Assembly: GCA_036417435.1 (NCBI GenBank)
Contig: CM070913.1
Coordinates: 4,144,680-4,208,679 of the forward strand
DNA: 64,000 nucleotides
Origin: Inia geoffrensis
Lineage: Eukaryota; Chordata; Mammalia; Artiodactyla; Iniidae
Reading direction: 5' to 3'
Below the pieces are notes generated by a model. It made no database searches and was not told where the DNA came from. It saw only the letters and a list, made by a program, of their open reading frames with translations. The position numbers and the translations under genes are program-made. Of this stretch, positions 44,921-57,445 are shown piece by piece; the first letter of the stretch is position 1; each line of letters opens with the position of its first letter.

Positions 44921-47900
44921 AGCTCCCGCGCCCCCGCCGCCCCACGAGCCCACACCCGGAGGCGTCTCAGCCCAGGGCTACCCTAAGACCCCACCCGCAG
45001 AGGTCAGCTGCCCACGACCGCAGCCGTCCTCAGGGGCGCGCAGCCCCTTCCCCGCCCGCCTTCCCCGGGCAGCGCCAGAAGCATATGGACACAGCGTCTC
45101 CCCGGCACCAAGTCTTGGCTTCTGGGTGTGAGCAGCGCGCCAGCCAGTGGGGTCCATTCTGTGCAAGTTCCAGAACCCCTGGGACCAACACCCGGGGCAG
45201 CGGGGCTGCAGCCTGAGTGCCAGCTGGACAACCGGCGGGTGACAGCCAACCCCCAAGGCCCTACCTGAGACGCCCCCCGGCAGAGGCTGACCACAGCGGC
45301 CAGACCACAGAAGCCAAAGGACCGCCGGGCACCACCCAGCCAGGGCGGCCCCATGACGGCTTGACTCGGATCCTCTTCCATAAAACGGGCAAAAGGTCTG
45401 CGTCTGGTTCAGCGTGGACTCCGGCTCCAGACGCTTCCCTGCAGGAAGCAAGTGCTGCTTCCGTTTTAAGGTCTTAGGAGACCCTGGACGCAATCTTCTC
45501 CTCTGGGGTCTGTCTCTGTTGGCTTTGGGGCCTTAGTAAGAGGTTTGACAAGGAGGTGGTCTAGTCGTGTGGCAGGCGGTCATGCTGTGCCCGATGACCC
45601 TCCACGTCTACACCCTGGGTGTCCTACCTCCAAGTGTGGGCAGGCCGGGACCTGGTGAGCCCCAGTACGGTGTGGCCCCTCTGAGTCTGGGCCTTGAGGA
45701 GGCCTGGCACCCACGGAGGGTGCCCGGCGCCTTGCGGAGGAGACCCGGGGGCCACGGCTGCGTCCAGCCACATGCGAGGGGCGGCAAACGGTGCTGTTTG
45801 TTGAAGGCGCCAAGTTCTGGTGAGGTCTGTCGTGCAGCAGGAGAAGCCAAAACAGGCTTCACAGTTTCCGGGAATTGCAGAGAACAGGCCGGGGCTGCAC
45901 ACAGCGGGGACTTTCAGCGTCGGCATCAAGACCCTGGTAACATTCACGGCAACAGAACCCCTGAAGCCTTCCTCTCTCCTGTCTCCGGAAGCGGCAGTTC
46001 ACCTCCACGTGGGTGCTCTCTCTGTGTTCTCATGTATTTGTCAGGCTGTTTCAAATATTCACGCATGTGTATGGATACGTCCCCCCTGCACAGGTCTGAA
46101 GAGAGACCCCCAGATCTTCAGTGGGAGACGGGGCACAGCATCTCACTTCCTGCAGGTGGTCCTGCCATGGCGTCCCGCACCTGCCGCGCCCCCTATGTGA
46201 GCCTGTGCTGGTGTCCACGGCCACCGTGGGAGGTGTCATCTGACGCAGAGGCCACGGCTGTCAACCGTGAAGGCCAGGCCCTGCAGCCTCTTGTTGGACA
46301 CAAAGACCTCAGAAGAATCACAGGACGGTTCCGGAAAGTTGTCACCTTATGCAGCCAGAGCTGAGCATGGCTGGTCCACGGCTCTTTGTGACGGGCCCCT
46401 CGTCCACAGATGGGGCTTTGCTCCTACATCCTGAGGGCCATCCTGTGGGGACCCTGCTCGGTCACCACGATGAGGACACAGGTGACGGCAGGGCCTCAGC
46501 CAGGAGGAACCCTGAAACACTGAGGACACTCCGAGCGTGGCCCAGTGCAGCCGAGGGGACGTGGTGACGCGGAGCTCGGCTCCCCCGGTGCCTGACGTGG
46601 CGACGTTCACGGCAGCTACAGTCCTGCTCCTGCAGCGGCTGCCACGGGGCCCACTGCCCACGTCCAGCAGCTCCAGAGACCAGGCTCACTGTGCGCACCG
46701 GCCTTGCTGCCACCAAGCAGGGGGTGAAAGAACCTTCAAGCAGACCAGGTGGCCTCCTCGCAAGCCTAGAGGACGATTAGGCTTTGAATCTAAATTGACT
46801 TCAGTGGTTTCTCCCCCCGCAAATCAACCAAGAGAAGCCCAGTGACAGTTCAGCCGGCCAGGCAGCGTCGGCGTGCACTCTGTGTGGACACCTGCCCCCT
46901 CCTGAAAACACAGAACTGGCACGAGTATGCGCGCAGACATCCCAAAAACCCTGTTTGGACACAAGCATGACGTGACAGGAGGCACAGCCGCATCTTTACG
47001 TCTCCCTTGTCACACGGTGTTCACGGGATGTCTGGCCTCCACCCACTTGCTGGTTTCTCGCCTTCTGCCTGCCAGACGCAGATCTGCCGCAGGAGCGAGC
47101 GGGCTGGGGACGGGCCCCGACGCGACAGCGAGCGACAGCGGTGCTCGGTCTGCATGGGGGCTGGGGCGGCCCGGGAGGCCACGTGAGGGCGACGGCCAGG
47201 CATCCGAGGACTCGGCTCCCACCTGCAGGCGGGTGGCCGCTGTGAAGGCCCCGTGACCAGGGCACGGTAAGCCACGCCAACCTAGGAGCCCCACGGGCAC
47301 GCACGACGAGCCGAGGGGGTCAGGAGACGTCTCACAGTCCCGTCCTGGCACCAAGGTCAAAGTCAGGGCTGACTGGTCGAGGAAACAGTGAGGGGCGCCT
47401 GCTGGTTCCCACCACACACGTCTCTGTGCATGGTGAGGATGCGGTGAGGACACAGCACCAGGCCTGGGCCCCGCCCCCCCCCATACGCACTGCGCATGTG
47501 CACACATCTAAAGCACAAAAGCTTAAATTATTTCAGAATTCACCTTGTCCAAAGAGGGGCTTTCCAGGGACACAGATTCCTCCCCTACCACTGTACTTGG
47601 TCAGGTTTGCTCCATCCTCTAAAAGTTTCCAATCACACGTACGATCGTACAGGCAGAACAAGTTAAACGTGAGAGACTTTTTAAGCCCATTTTGATTGAA
47701 GTACTTAAGTTTCCTGCAAACTGTACAAAATCAACCCCATTACTGAGGCTGAGTGCCTCCACGGTTTGCGGTACTCAGCATGAGCCCTGCTCTGGCGCTC
47801 GGGAGGGGGACCATGACGGGGAAAGAGAAGGCGAGGGACGAGGCAGCAGGCCCGGACCCCACAGGAGCCCCTCCCCGGCCTGGGGGCCGGCTCCCTGCAA

Positions 47901-48635
47901 GGACCCGCCCCCAGAACAAACTCCGGAGTTTGAGAGAGACGGAAGGTCCACACACTTCCCCTTATTGCCACGTGGCCACGTGGTCGGGCCGGGCGTCCCG
48001 GGGCAGGAGCTCTGCCGCCCCTGCGTCTCCCCTGCAGCACAGCGAGAGGCTCATTCCCTGGTTCCCCAGACACCAGAGGGAGAAGACCCTTCCCCTTCAA
48101 ATCCACAGCCCCCTTTCCCGAGCACACGTGCAGAGGTCCACACAGGCGTGCACACATGCACGGAGAGGCCCAGGGGCCGCCGTCACTAAAAGAACCACAG
48201 CACCTGCCTCTGCATCTTGGGGTTCTGTGCTGACAAGGGTGAGGGCCTGAAGGGTGCCACGGGGGTACAGCAAGGTCTCTGGGCCCCAGTGGGGTTCCGC
48301 TCGCCAACCGTGGCTGCTCCGTGCCTGGGCGCCTGCCTCGGACCGTCTGTGGTTCTGAGAAACGAGAAGACGCCTCCGCACGGGCAGGCCCAGCAGCAGG
48401 AGCTGGTCGGAGCCCACGAGGGAGGCGCCCGCTAGCCAGGCAGACACGGGGCCGCCGCTCAGCAGAGCACAGCCTCCTGGAGGCCCCGCACCTGCAGCCC
48501 CTCTACGGCCGGCACCGCGTGCAGTGGCCCAGGACTGTGCACGGCACCCGTGGCCGCCCGCGCCCACCTCCTGCCAGCCAACCTCTGCCGGCGTCCAAAC
48601 AGCAAGGGCTCAATGTCGGTTTTTAAAGAAGATAC

Positions 48636-48776
48636 CTGGTGCTTTCTCCACGAAAATGACCTTGGAGTCCTGCAGAAAGTTGTGGCCGGACAGGACCATC
48701 CTCTTCCCGCCGAGGACGGGGCCGCTGGCCGCGCTCTGCTTCTCCACAAGGGGCAGCTCCTGGGCCGAGCGCTGGG
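48636..48776 (-). CDS. NFATC1: NFATC1 exon 7: start of the IPT/TIG (RHR-C) domain
   Basis: The exon is 141 bp, with acceptor cacacag|CCCAGCGC and donor GCACCAG|GTATCTTC. It enters and leaves in phase 1. The peptide carries SAQELPLVEKQ, a short variable loop (SAASGPVLG), then MVLSGHNFLQDSKVIFVEKA, which is the start of the IPT/TIG fold. In NFATs this subdomain is the one used for dimer and partner contacts. Here the loop reads SAASGPV where I recall the human protein as STDSYPV, an ordinary level of divergence in a surface loop. The donor GTATCT is less usual than the GTGAGT used at exons 6 and 8 but is still a valid site. Confidence 0.97.
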
Positions 48777-50427
48777 CTGTGTGAGGCAGGAGAGCAACGG
48801 GAGTGAGACGCCCAGGCCCTTCTGCTTGGCCCTCCCGGGGGCGGCCGCTACACCCTGCTTTCGAAGAGCTCCTGGGTGAGCAGTGCGACCCGTCCCTGGC
48901 ACACGGAACAGAAGAGTAACCACACGTGGTCCGTGTCTTCACAGTCTACTCTAGGTTAGAGTGACACGGGAAGGCAGCCACGCCTCTGACTTGTCCACGT
49001 GGACACAGCTCACCTCTCAGTGGCGAGCGTGCACACGCGTGCGTGTGAGTGAGTGGGCGCGCTCTGCCAGGGTGACTGACTGCCAGTGGGAAGGGCCCGG
49101 GGAAGCCGTGGGGAGTGCTGCTGGTGATGGGGAGGCCACGGCCCGGAGAGCAGGCGCCCCCAGCTAGGAGGTGGGATGTGGGGACCCGTCTCAAGCAGGC
49201 TCTGGCTTAGGGGCTGGCGGGCCACAGGCGGCCGAGCTCAGGCTGTCGGGGAGGGCAGGACGGGCAAAGGACCAGACGCAGGAGGAGGCAGAGCGTGGCT
49301 GGAGCAGGCGGTGAGGCCGAGCCAGGGGTCCCGACACGGTCACCCAACAGCCGGGGGACCCGAGAGGGAGGGTCCTGCTCCGCCTCACGGGGCGGGGGCC
49401 ACGGGGCAGGAGGGCAGAGCCATCCGTGGCAGACCCCACGGCCTGGGGATGGACTTCTAGAGACTGGAGGGGAGGGTCCAGCAGCAGCGGGCGGGGGGGA
49501 GGGCTGGGACAGAGGCGAAGATCACACAGCAGAGAAGGAGAAGGGGCAGGAGGGGAGGACGCCCCCCATCGCGAGGCCTGGCCGGCGCTCAGGTCAGAGG
49601 CCGAGGAACCGAAGCAGGACGTTCCCGCCGAGACGGGTGGGCGGCTGAGCCGCGAGGTCGGGGGGGTCCTGAGACAGCCCCTAGCGGTGGGGCGGGGCAG
49701 TGCTGCAGAGGTGAGAGAAGGAGGAGGGCGGACGGAAAGGCTCTCGCTGGGGCCGTGGCCAGTGGGGGCTCTGGCGCCCCCCCGGGTACGGATGCCGGGT
49801 CGGGGGCGGGCGCCGTGGGGTTTCCATACGGAGCTGAACCGGTCGCCCGACTCGCTAACAAAAACGAGCAGAGTCACTGCAAGAGGAAGCTGACCCCAGG
49901 CCGCGGCGGTCCCGGCTCCTGGAGGAGCTGAGGGGTCACGGGCAAGCCAGAAGCACCCCACCACCTGGGCCCGTCCATGCACACCGGGGGCAGTGAACCC
50001 AGGGCCACCAGGAACAGAGGCCCGAGTTACATACGGGCAGGCTTGCAAATTTAGGTCCCTTCAATCCAACAGATTTCAAGGCCAAAATGCCACTTTCTCA
50101 AGTTCCCTGAAACGTGAGGGGATGAAGTCAAATTCGGGCACCGCAAACACCTCGGTACTTCGGGACAAACCTCCGTTCCCTCTCACGCCCTCCTGCAGGT
50201 GCCGGGCGTCGGCGGCAGCCCTCACACCACGCACCACAGGACCTGCGGGCGCCCTGGCCAGGGTGCAGGTGTTCCGTGACTGCACGGGAAGGTGCGGGTG
50301 TTGTGGGTGGGACGAGCACAGCTCAGGGGCCGCGCACGAGAACCAAGGTGCCGCTGGAAAGGAAACCTGCAGCAGGGGCTGGCCCCGCTCGGCCTGGAGA
50401 CAGGGTGGGGGGTGGGGGGGCACTCAC
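48777..50427 (-). other. NFATC1 intron 6
   Basis: The intron is 1651 bp, GC-rich and free of recognisable repeats. The acceptor-side sequence for exon 7 is cctgcctcacacag. A minus-strand open frame (49191-50048, 285 codons) lies wholly inside and is rich in Pro, Ser, Ala and Arg with no known domain; it is taken as chance. Confidence 0.9.
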
Positions 50428-50600
50428 AGCACTCGATGGGGTTGGAGGCGACCTGCAACGACAGCGTCCGGCCGTTGGGCTGCGGGACGTGGACGCGGAA
50501 GACCAGCCTCACCCGCGTGTTCTTCCTCCCGATGTCCGTCTCCCCCTTGCGGAGCTCGATGTCAGAGTTTCTGAGCTTCAGGATCCCGGCGCAGTCGATG
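50428..50600 (-). CDS. NFATC1: NFATC1 exon 6: RHR-N to RHR-C junction
   Basis: The exon is 173 bp, with acceptor cggcag|CATCGACTG and donor GAGTGCT|GTGAGTG. It enters in phase 2 and exits in phase 1, matching exons 5 and 7. The peptide contains [20 protein letters not shown], then [20 protein letters not shown] and [11 protein letters not shown]. This stretch is strongly conserved in NFAT proteins; it completes the N-terminal immunoglobulin-like Rel-homology subdomain that contacts DNA and leads into the C-terminal IPT subdomain. No stop, frameshift or odd substitution is visible. A recognisable sequence, exact splice borders and matching phase on both sides make the call firm. Confidence 0.97.
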
Positions 50601-52540
50601 CTGCCGGAAGCAAGAGTCTACGCTCAGCCCCGGACCCCCGCCCCATCCCGGGCGACCGCTCACCTAACGGTCTTTGCGGCCCTGCCCAGGGGCCGGGGTG
50701 GCCAGACATCCACCCGTCAAGAGAGCTGGGGCTGAGGCAGTGGGAGACGAGCCAGCCCCGGCCTCAGGAGCCCGGATCCCAGGCAGGCAGAGCCACCACA
50801 CGCTCAGGGCTCCAGAAGCCCCAGCCCCACTGCCCTGGGCTCGCGTGGACACCCCGGAGCAGGATGCAGCGTCCAAAGGAAGGCTCCCCCGACGGCTCCA
50901 AAAACCTCCTTCCACTTAAGATTCTGGCAGCGTCCCCCTTAATTCAGGATCCTGAGTTTTCTAAGGCCTCATATGATTTCACTTAATTTCATTTAACTTA
51001 ACAGTTCCATTCAACACCAGACTCCAGCAGAACAATCCAGGCGTCATTCATCGGATGGAAACCAGCCCTTATCCTCTGTCAGAAGCTAAGGAAACGAGGC
51101 CACATGATACCTCTAGGTCAGGACCACAGCCCAGCCTGGAGCAGCAGCAGGGAAGCCCTGGCCCTGGAGCCCGGGGCCAGTCCCGGTCCTGTGGTGTCTA
51201 CACCGTCTCTGGGTTGGATGGTATTGTGTGTGGTAAATGCAGCCACCAAAGAGCAGCTGCTGCTGAAGGAACCAGCAGTTCTCTCAAACCATCTGCCCTG
51301 GTCCGAGGGAACTGTGATAACAGCTCTTGAAGCAAACCCAAGGATTTAGAAAGAATTCCCCCAAATCCGTGAAAAGCCAACATGGAGAGAAGGCCTTCCC
51401 TTTCTTTTCCTTTTCTCTCTCTCTCTTTTTTTTTGTTGCAAGCACGGGCTCTAAGGCACGTGGGCTTCAGTAGTTGTGGCGTGTGGGCTCAGCAGTTGTG
51501 GCACGTGGGCTCAGTAGTTGTGGCCTGAGGGCTCTAGAGCGCAGGCTCAGTAGTTGTGGCGCACGGGCTTAGTTGCTCCGCGGCATGTGGGATCTTCCAG
51601 GACCAGGGCTTGAACCCGTGTCCCCTGCATTGGCAGGCGGATTCTCAACCACTGCGCCACCAGGGAAGTCCCTCCCTTTGTTTTTGACTTAGAGGGTTTA
51701 TGAGTTACAAACAACTTATCCAAATCCCACGCAAAGCTCTACACGATGTGGCTTCCACACCCGCCACAGCCCTGAGCTCCTCGCTGCCCCACGGACGCCC
51801 CAAACTCACTCCTGCCTTGGGGCCTCTGCACTTGCTGCCTTCCTGCAGGGTCAGCTCTCGGTTTCTGTGCCGCCCCTCCACAGATACTTGCCCCCGAACT
51901 CTCCAACAGGCCCCCCGTGCTAATGAGTTCCTGCCTCACGTCCCCCGCCCCAGAGGCCCCCAGGAGAAGGTAAGTCCTGTGGGACAGCCGTGTCCCCTTT
52001 CTCTGCTGCATTCACAGCTCAGGAGTGAAATGCGTGTAGCAGTCACTCGGTTCAGGAAGCCACGAACACAGGCCCTACTTGGACACGAGAAGATGGCCCT
52101 GCATCTTGTTAACCAATTCACCTCTAAACTACTGAGTCAGATATGACCTGCACTTTCCAGCTGGTCACATCGGAGATGCAGAAACCCTCAGTGAAAATAC
52201 GACCCTGACATATGGGTCTCTTTAATGTTTCAATGTTTGCCTTTTAACCACTGCTCTAACTTTCACAGTGCATTCACAGAAATAAATGGGTGCCACGTTC
52301 ACACATGGAGGAAGTACTGACAGCTGTGAACTGAGATACTTAAAAGTGGCAACATGCACAGGGGCTGAAACCCTAGGAAGAAGCAAATCCATTGTCATAA
52401 GTATTTGTAACGTTTACTGAGGTGTAAAGCCCAGGGCACCCAAGGCCCCTGAGCTGCGGAAATGTGGGGAGAGGTGCAAGCGTGCAAGCGCCCACCTGAG
52501 CCCCCGCCCCCGCCCACCGAGCCCCCGAGGGGCGGCTCAC
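50601..52540 (-). other. NFATC1 intron 5
   Basis: The intron is 1940 bp. It contains one antisense CHR SINE (51.41-51.67 kb); 50.60-51.39 and 51.68-52.54 kb appear unique, the latter with an AT-rich part around 52190-52420. Confidence 0.9.
51410..51671 (-). mobile_element. CHR-type SINE, antisense
   Basis: On the plus strand: tttttttttgttgcaagcac, three cagtagttgtgg/cagcagttgtgg repeats, cttgaacccgtgtcccctgc, and the end accactgcgccaccagggaagtccc. Imperfect direct repeats (cttccctttcttttc near 51395 and ctccctttgttttt near 51671) flank it. The tail side is a CT-rich run. Confidence 0.93.
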
Positions 52541-52743
52541 ATTGCACGCATGTTGTTTTCCGGCAGCAGTGGGATTTCCAGAACCTTGGTGTTGGAGAGG
52601 ATGGCCTCGTGGCTGGTGGTGGAGACGGTCTTGCCCGTGATCCGGTGCACCTGGTAGAAGGCGTGGGGCCTCAGCAGCCGGTCGTCCGCTGTCCCGATGA
52701 ACAGCTGCAGGGTGAGCGGCTCACTCTCCATGTAGCCGTGCAG
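52541..52743 (-). CDS. NFATC1: NFATC1 exon 5: DNA-binding half of the Rel-homology region
   Basis: This internal coding exon belongs to NFATc1, a cytoplasmic transcription factor that enters the nucleus after calcineurin dephosphorylation and binds GGAAA sites, often with AP-1. Read on the minus strand, it starts at an AG acceptor (ccccag|CTGCACGGC) in phase 0 and ends CGTGCAAT|GTGAGC, leaving two bases of the next codon. It is 203 bp long. The peptide begins [20 protein letters not shown] and continues with [19 protein letters not shown] and [15 protein letters not shown], which I recognise as the RHR-N domain of NFATc1; other NFATs differ in detail here. The split codon joins exon 6 as ATC (Ile), where I recall Val in human. 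The preceding exon 4 was not found, so the upstream intron runs beyond the window edge. Confidence 0.97.
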
Positions 52744-54735
52744 CTGGGGAGAGAGGGGGACAGGCCTGTGAGCGCCGCGCTGACGCCCGGACCCACCGTG
52801 CTCCCCGTGCAGAGGCTGGTTCAGAGGGGAGCATGCGCGGGCCGAGGCTGGTCCCCCCGCCCCTCCTGCACCTCAGGCCCCAAAGTCTGGGGCCTCTGCT
52901 CCGCAGTCGGTTCTGAACACTTGGCTGCCCACGCTGGAACACACGTGCACAGACGCGCAGTGCACACCTGCACGCATGTACCTGCATCCCAGGAGCACAC
53001 GTGCCCCGTGCCCGGGACAGTGATGGGGACCCGCGGAGGGGGTGGGCAGATGGGAAGCAGAGGCAGAGTCTCTCCGGGCCACTGCCCCCTCCTCAGGCCA
53101 CACCTCTGCCCACGCGCGGGCGACACAGCAGCTCGCGGGGCCCCACCCGAACCTGGGCCAGTGCCAAGTGCTCCGCACAAGCCTCTCCTGATGAATTCAG
53201 CCAATCGCCCAAGAGGATGCCATCCACTTTCCCCTGCTCAGTCCAGTCCGAAGCAGCAAATAGGATGCTTGCAAACAAGACACAAACAGCATCGGCCCTT
53301 TTTGGCCTGGCTTAGCAGGTGGTGGCTACGGGCTGCCCTGGTGCCCATTGCAGGCGCCCCTGGACCGGCTGCGGGGAGCCCCAGGTCGTGGCCCGTCTGC
53401 CACCAGCATCAGACCCAACACGGGTGGCCACGCGTGGCCGTTCCGATCGTGTGGGCCGGCCGGCTGGGCGCACGGTCTTGAAGACAAGATCGTGTGTGGG
53501 CACAAAACCCAGTGAGCCTCGGGCCCCAGAACGGGAATGAGCCCATCGTGCACCAGGAGCCCATGGGAGAGCACTGCTCCCGCATTTCAGGACCTAGACT
53601 GGCCGCCCCGGGGGCCGACCACCAGGGGCACAGGTCAGAGCCCTCCTCGCGCCCCTGCACCTCCAGCCGCTGCCTCCCTCAGGGTGAGTCCTTTTCAGAA
53701 CTGAACTTGACTCGCCTCCTCCGTCCAGGTCACAGCTGACCGTACTCAAGAGGCAAATCCTGAAGAAAGCAGGCGGCTCAGAGCGAGGCCCAGGCCCAGC
53801 TTCCACAGGACCCCTGGGGCTCACCCCCTCCTCCTGCAGAGGCAGGCGACCTGCGTCCAGCCAGAGCCCCCAAGGGTCCCGGCACAGGACCCCCGCGGGA
53901 GGGGCAGCCCCACGAGCAGAAAGGCTCAGTCAGCACAGCTGTGCTGCTTCTCGCGTCGTGGTCACGTTCTCCCTGGACTAATTTTAGCCGCTTTGACAAC
54001 AGGTAGCAACTGTAACACTGTCTGATGGGCCAAAGTAGTGCCATCCCCGAGAGCGCTGTCACTGCTTCCACAGCAGCAGAGACCCTGGTACGGCAGTGCC
54101 AACGAGGCCACCTGCAGGCCCCGGACCCGCCTGCTCCTACGCGGGATTCTCAGGGGGTCGCGAGCCCCTCCCAGCCCTGCGGCCGAGCGGAAGCCACGGA
54201 AGGACCAGCCCCGCAGCGGGGCTGTGGTCGGGTCCGCGCGCCCCGTGAGCCCCGTCCGGGCTCCGTCTCTGCCCTGTGGGAAGGCGCCCTGGTGGTCACT
54301 TCACAGCCCACGGGGAAGGAGCTCAGGCTGGGCGACCGAGACCTTCCAGCCACACTGGCTCAGGACACGGAGGGGCCGGGGCACAGCGCAAAGGGCCAGG
54401 CTGCCAGGCGACCGCGGGAGCACGAGAGGGGCGTGTGCCAGTGACCCGAAGGAATGGGAAATGTCCGGTCCAGTGCAGCCGACTGCGGTGACCGAGATCC
54501 TGCTTCCCTCCCTACGGGCCATTTTTCCAGGTTGGGACGTTCGAATGGAAGCTGGAACTCCGTCCAGATGAATAGGTCGGGATTCCGCCGGCAGGTCCAG
54601 TGCTGGCAGCTGAGCGCTCTCTCTGCCCCGGGTGTCTCGCTCTCCGTCTTCCTTGCAGAGAACTCACTATATGCTACCCTGGTGGGTTTTCCATTTCTTT
54701 CTACGACATCCAGTTGGCAGCGCCCGCTTTGTCCC

Positions 54736-54758
54736 CCCCCCCCACACACACACACACT
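54736..54758. repeat. C-run plus (CA)n
   Basis: A run of ten C is followed directly by a short CA repeat (about 54737-54757). Such homopolymers are prone to sequencing and assembly error. Confidence 0.8.
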
Positions 54759-54950
54759 ATGGCCTCCCCGAGCTCTCCTCCGTCCCTGCGTTTGGGAACA
54801 AATGTCTCTTCAACCCAGAGAAGCGAACGCCTGCTGTTTCAAGTGTGGTTCAAATCAGCAGTGAACTGTTCATCAAAGCCGCGCTGACAAAGCCCAGCCA
54901 CTGCGCCGACTTCACTTCATTACGAGACAAAGAAGCACTTACGAATTTTC

Positions 54951-55100
54951 AGAGCTCAGGAGACCCCGTCCCAACGACAGGCCGTTCACGGGAGCCTCAC
55001 AGAGCTCAGGAGACCCCGTCCCAACGACAGGCCGTTCACGGGAGCCTCACAGAGCTCAGGAGACCCCGTCCCAACAACAGGCCGTTCACGGGAGCCTCAC
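54951..55100. repeat. Perfect-period 50-bp tandem repeat, three copies
   Basis: The unit agagctcaggagaccccgtc plus ccaacgacaggccgttcacg and ggagcctcac occurs three times with exact 50-base spacing. The only change I see is ccaacaacag in the third copy. Confidence 0.95.
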
Positions 55101-55582
55101 AGGCACTCAGCAAAGCAGAGCGCCAGGGCCCACGCGCCACCCGCTTGGGGCCCCCGGGAAGGATGTGCCTGGGCGCCAGGCCGCCGGTGGGGCTGACGGC
55201 CGGGCCAGACGAGGGATCCAGGTGGCGCCTTATTAGGGCGGGGCCCCCGCGGGGTCAGCGGCTCCTTCCCCGCGTCCCGTCTCCCGGCCAACAGGGTCTG
55301 GTGGTGTCGCAACTGTGGGTAGAGACAGCAGGCCACGAGCCGGGACTGGCCGCAGCCCCCGATGAATGAATGTACAGCCTCAGGTGAACGTCCAGCAGCT
55401 CTGAGGCTCCCACACGAGCTCACCACGGGCGTCCGGTGTCTGTGGACATTCCAGAGCATTCCGTAGCACCCAGTTAATATTTAACAGCCCGTGTTTGTCA
55501 CAGGCTGTGGAGTGGCCCCCAGGGGCTCTGAAAGTCACCCTTGAGATTTTCTGGAGACACGCAGGAGCTCCACGTAGGACAG

Positions 55583-55668
55583 GCGTGCACGGACGCACAC
55601 GCAGCACGCACCGACACACATGCACATTCACACTCAGACACACGCACACACGCACGCGCTCTCCACAC
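55583..55668 (+). repeat. Degenerate CA/CACG-rich tract
   Basis: The stretch is an imperfect (CA)n with G interruptions (acacgcagcacgcaccgaca, ctcagacacacgcacacacg). It alternates purine and pyrimidine over much of its length. Confidence 0.75.
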
Positions 55669-56878
55669 TTGCTCTGGAATTCGGCAGTTGGTTGGGAAGA
55701 TCTTATTTCCTGGCGGCAGCAGGAGTTTCATGCGTCAGGCTCCCAGTTTTTATCGTTTTCATCTGTGACGTGGTTCCAGGCACCCATGGATGTGCTTATA
55801 TTCAAAGTGGTTCTTTCCTATTAAAATAATCAAGCTTTCATCCTGACCCACAGGTATCTGGCCCATGTGGACCAGATGAGTGTCTGACGGGCGTGCACAG
55901 ACGAGGGGAGTCGGTCTCAGGCCTGCGGCTGAACCCGAGTGGCCGTGGCGAGCAGAAAGCTGGCGGAAGCGTCACGTTTGCTGAGAGACCCACCCGTCCA
56001 CTCGCTGCCCTCCTGGCCCGCCGTGCCCCTCTCAATGCCAGCACAGAGCCTTTCCTGCTCTAAGGCCACCACACAGAGAACCTGCCAGGAGCCACCCAGC
56101 GCCTGATGCTCATTTCAAGGTGGGTCCTGCTCACGTGGCTTAATTCTGCAGAAACAAGATGCCTCTCCTATTTGAGCTGAAGAGCTTTTTTCCGGTGTGG
56201 ACACATGAGCGTCTCTACACACACAGAGTTCAGTTAGGGGGGGACCAGGACCAGCTTGCCGAGTCCACCCAACTTCTCCCTGGTGGGGAGCGTGAGTCTT
56301 CTGCCAATTTAACGAACCTCCTAAGAAACCTGTACTCTGTGCTGGACTTGGCCTACATTTTTAAAACAGGAAATGTAAAAATAAAATCAGAGACTGATGA
56401 AGAAACAAATTTTGCCTCTTAGCATTCCATTTTGTGACATTTAATACAAGAATATATAGATGAGTCTTTGGCTAAGACTGTCTCTTGTGTGGCCAAGGCG
56501 TATTCCTCCCAGCCCCCAGGCCGGCACATGGCCTGGCCAGGGTCAGATGATTTGAAAATGATGATTTCAAATCCCACGGGACTCACACTGGGGCCCTGCT
56601 CTGATGGCACGGAGGATGCAGCGGACTGTGGGAGTAACTCTGCCTTTTTAAAAACATGCCATTTCAGTGAAAATGGGAATATTTAAGGTTTAACCTGGAA
56701 GATAAACATCTATTATTGAAAACATGAAGTTCATTTTAAGAGAAGTAATTTAAATACTTCACATGTTCCACTGCATGGGTTTTCTGCCCCTGGCACATTT
56801 ACTATCTGTCAAAATAATATTTATAAAATTACCTGTCATATTTTCTCCAAAGAAGATATACAGACTGCCAACAAACAC

Positions 56879-57445
56879 ATGAAAGAATGCTCAACATCAT
56901 TAATCATTAGAGAAATGCAAATCAAAACTACAATGAGATATCATCTCACACCAGTCACGCTGGCCATCATCAAAAAATCTAGAAACAATAAATGCTGGAG
57001 AGGGTGTGGAGAAAAGGGAACCCTCTTGCACTGCTGGTGGGAATGTGCATTGGTACAGCCACTATGGAGAACAGTACGGAGGTTCCTTAAAAAACTACAA
57101 ATAGAACTACCATATGACCCAGCAATCCCACTACTGGGCATATACCCCGAGAGAACCAGAATTCAAAAAGAGTCATGTACTAAAATGTTCATTGCAGCTC
57201 TATTTACAATAACGCGGAGATGGAAACAACCTAAGCGCCCATTGTCAGATGAATGGATAAAGAAGATGTGGCACATATACACAATGGAATATTACTCAGC
57301 CATAAAAAGAAACGAAATTGAGCTATTTGTAATGAGGTGGCTGGACCTCGAGTCTGTCATACAGAGTGAAGTAAGTCAGAAAGAGAAAGACAAATACCAT
57401 ATGCTAACACATATATATGGAATTTTAGGGAAAAAAATGTCATGA
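56879..57445 (+). pseudogene. L1 ORF2 C-terminal fragment
   Basis: The frame stays open for 188 codons from a chance internal Met. Landmarks are [56 protein letters not shown] and [20 protein letters not shown], all from the extreme C-terminal part of the L1 reverse transcriptase/endonuclease polyprotein. The endonuclease and reverse transcriptase domains are missing because of 5' truncation, so the copy cannot move by itself. The lack of stops points to fairly recent insertion. Confidence 0.93.

Larger units (their letters stand above)
40784..48635 (-). other. NFATC1 intron 7
   Basis: At 7852 bp this is one of the larger complete introns here. It holds a 57-bp tandem duplication (43.12 kb) and a CTCF-like motif (44.91 kb). 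I recognise no SINE or L1 copy, which is unusual compared with the other long introns. The rest is unique, mostly GC-rich, with an AT-richer part near 41700-42100 and 47520-47740. Open frames of up to 265 codons (for example 45567-46364 plus) have no recognisable family or splice support. Confidence 0.85.

Noticed and set aside
45567..46364. 265-codon plus-strand frame in intron 7
   Set aside because: It has mixed composition without recognisable motif, and there is no promoter or splice evidence.
49191..50048. 285-codon minus-strand frame in intron 6
   Set aside because: It has Pro/Ser/Ala/Arg-rich composition without known domain, and is flanked by well-supported exons that splice past it.
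52462..53481. 339-codon plus-strand frame overlapping NFATC1 exon 5
   Set aside because: It is the antisense shadow of exon 5 and its GC-rich flanks; the minus-strand reading is unmistakably NFATc1.
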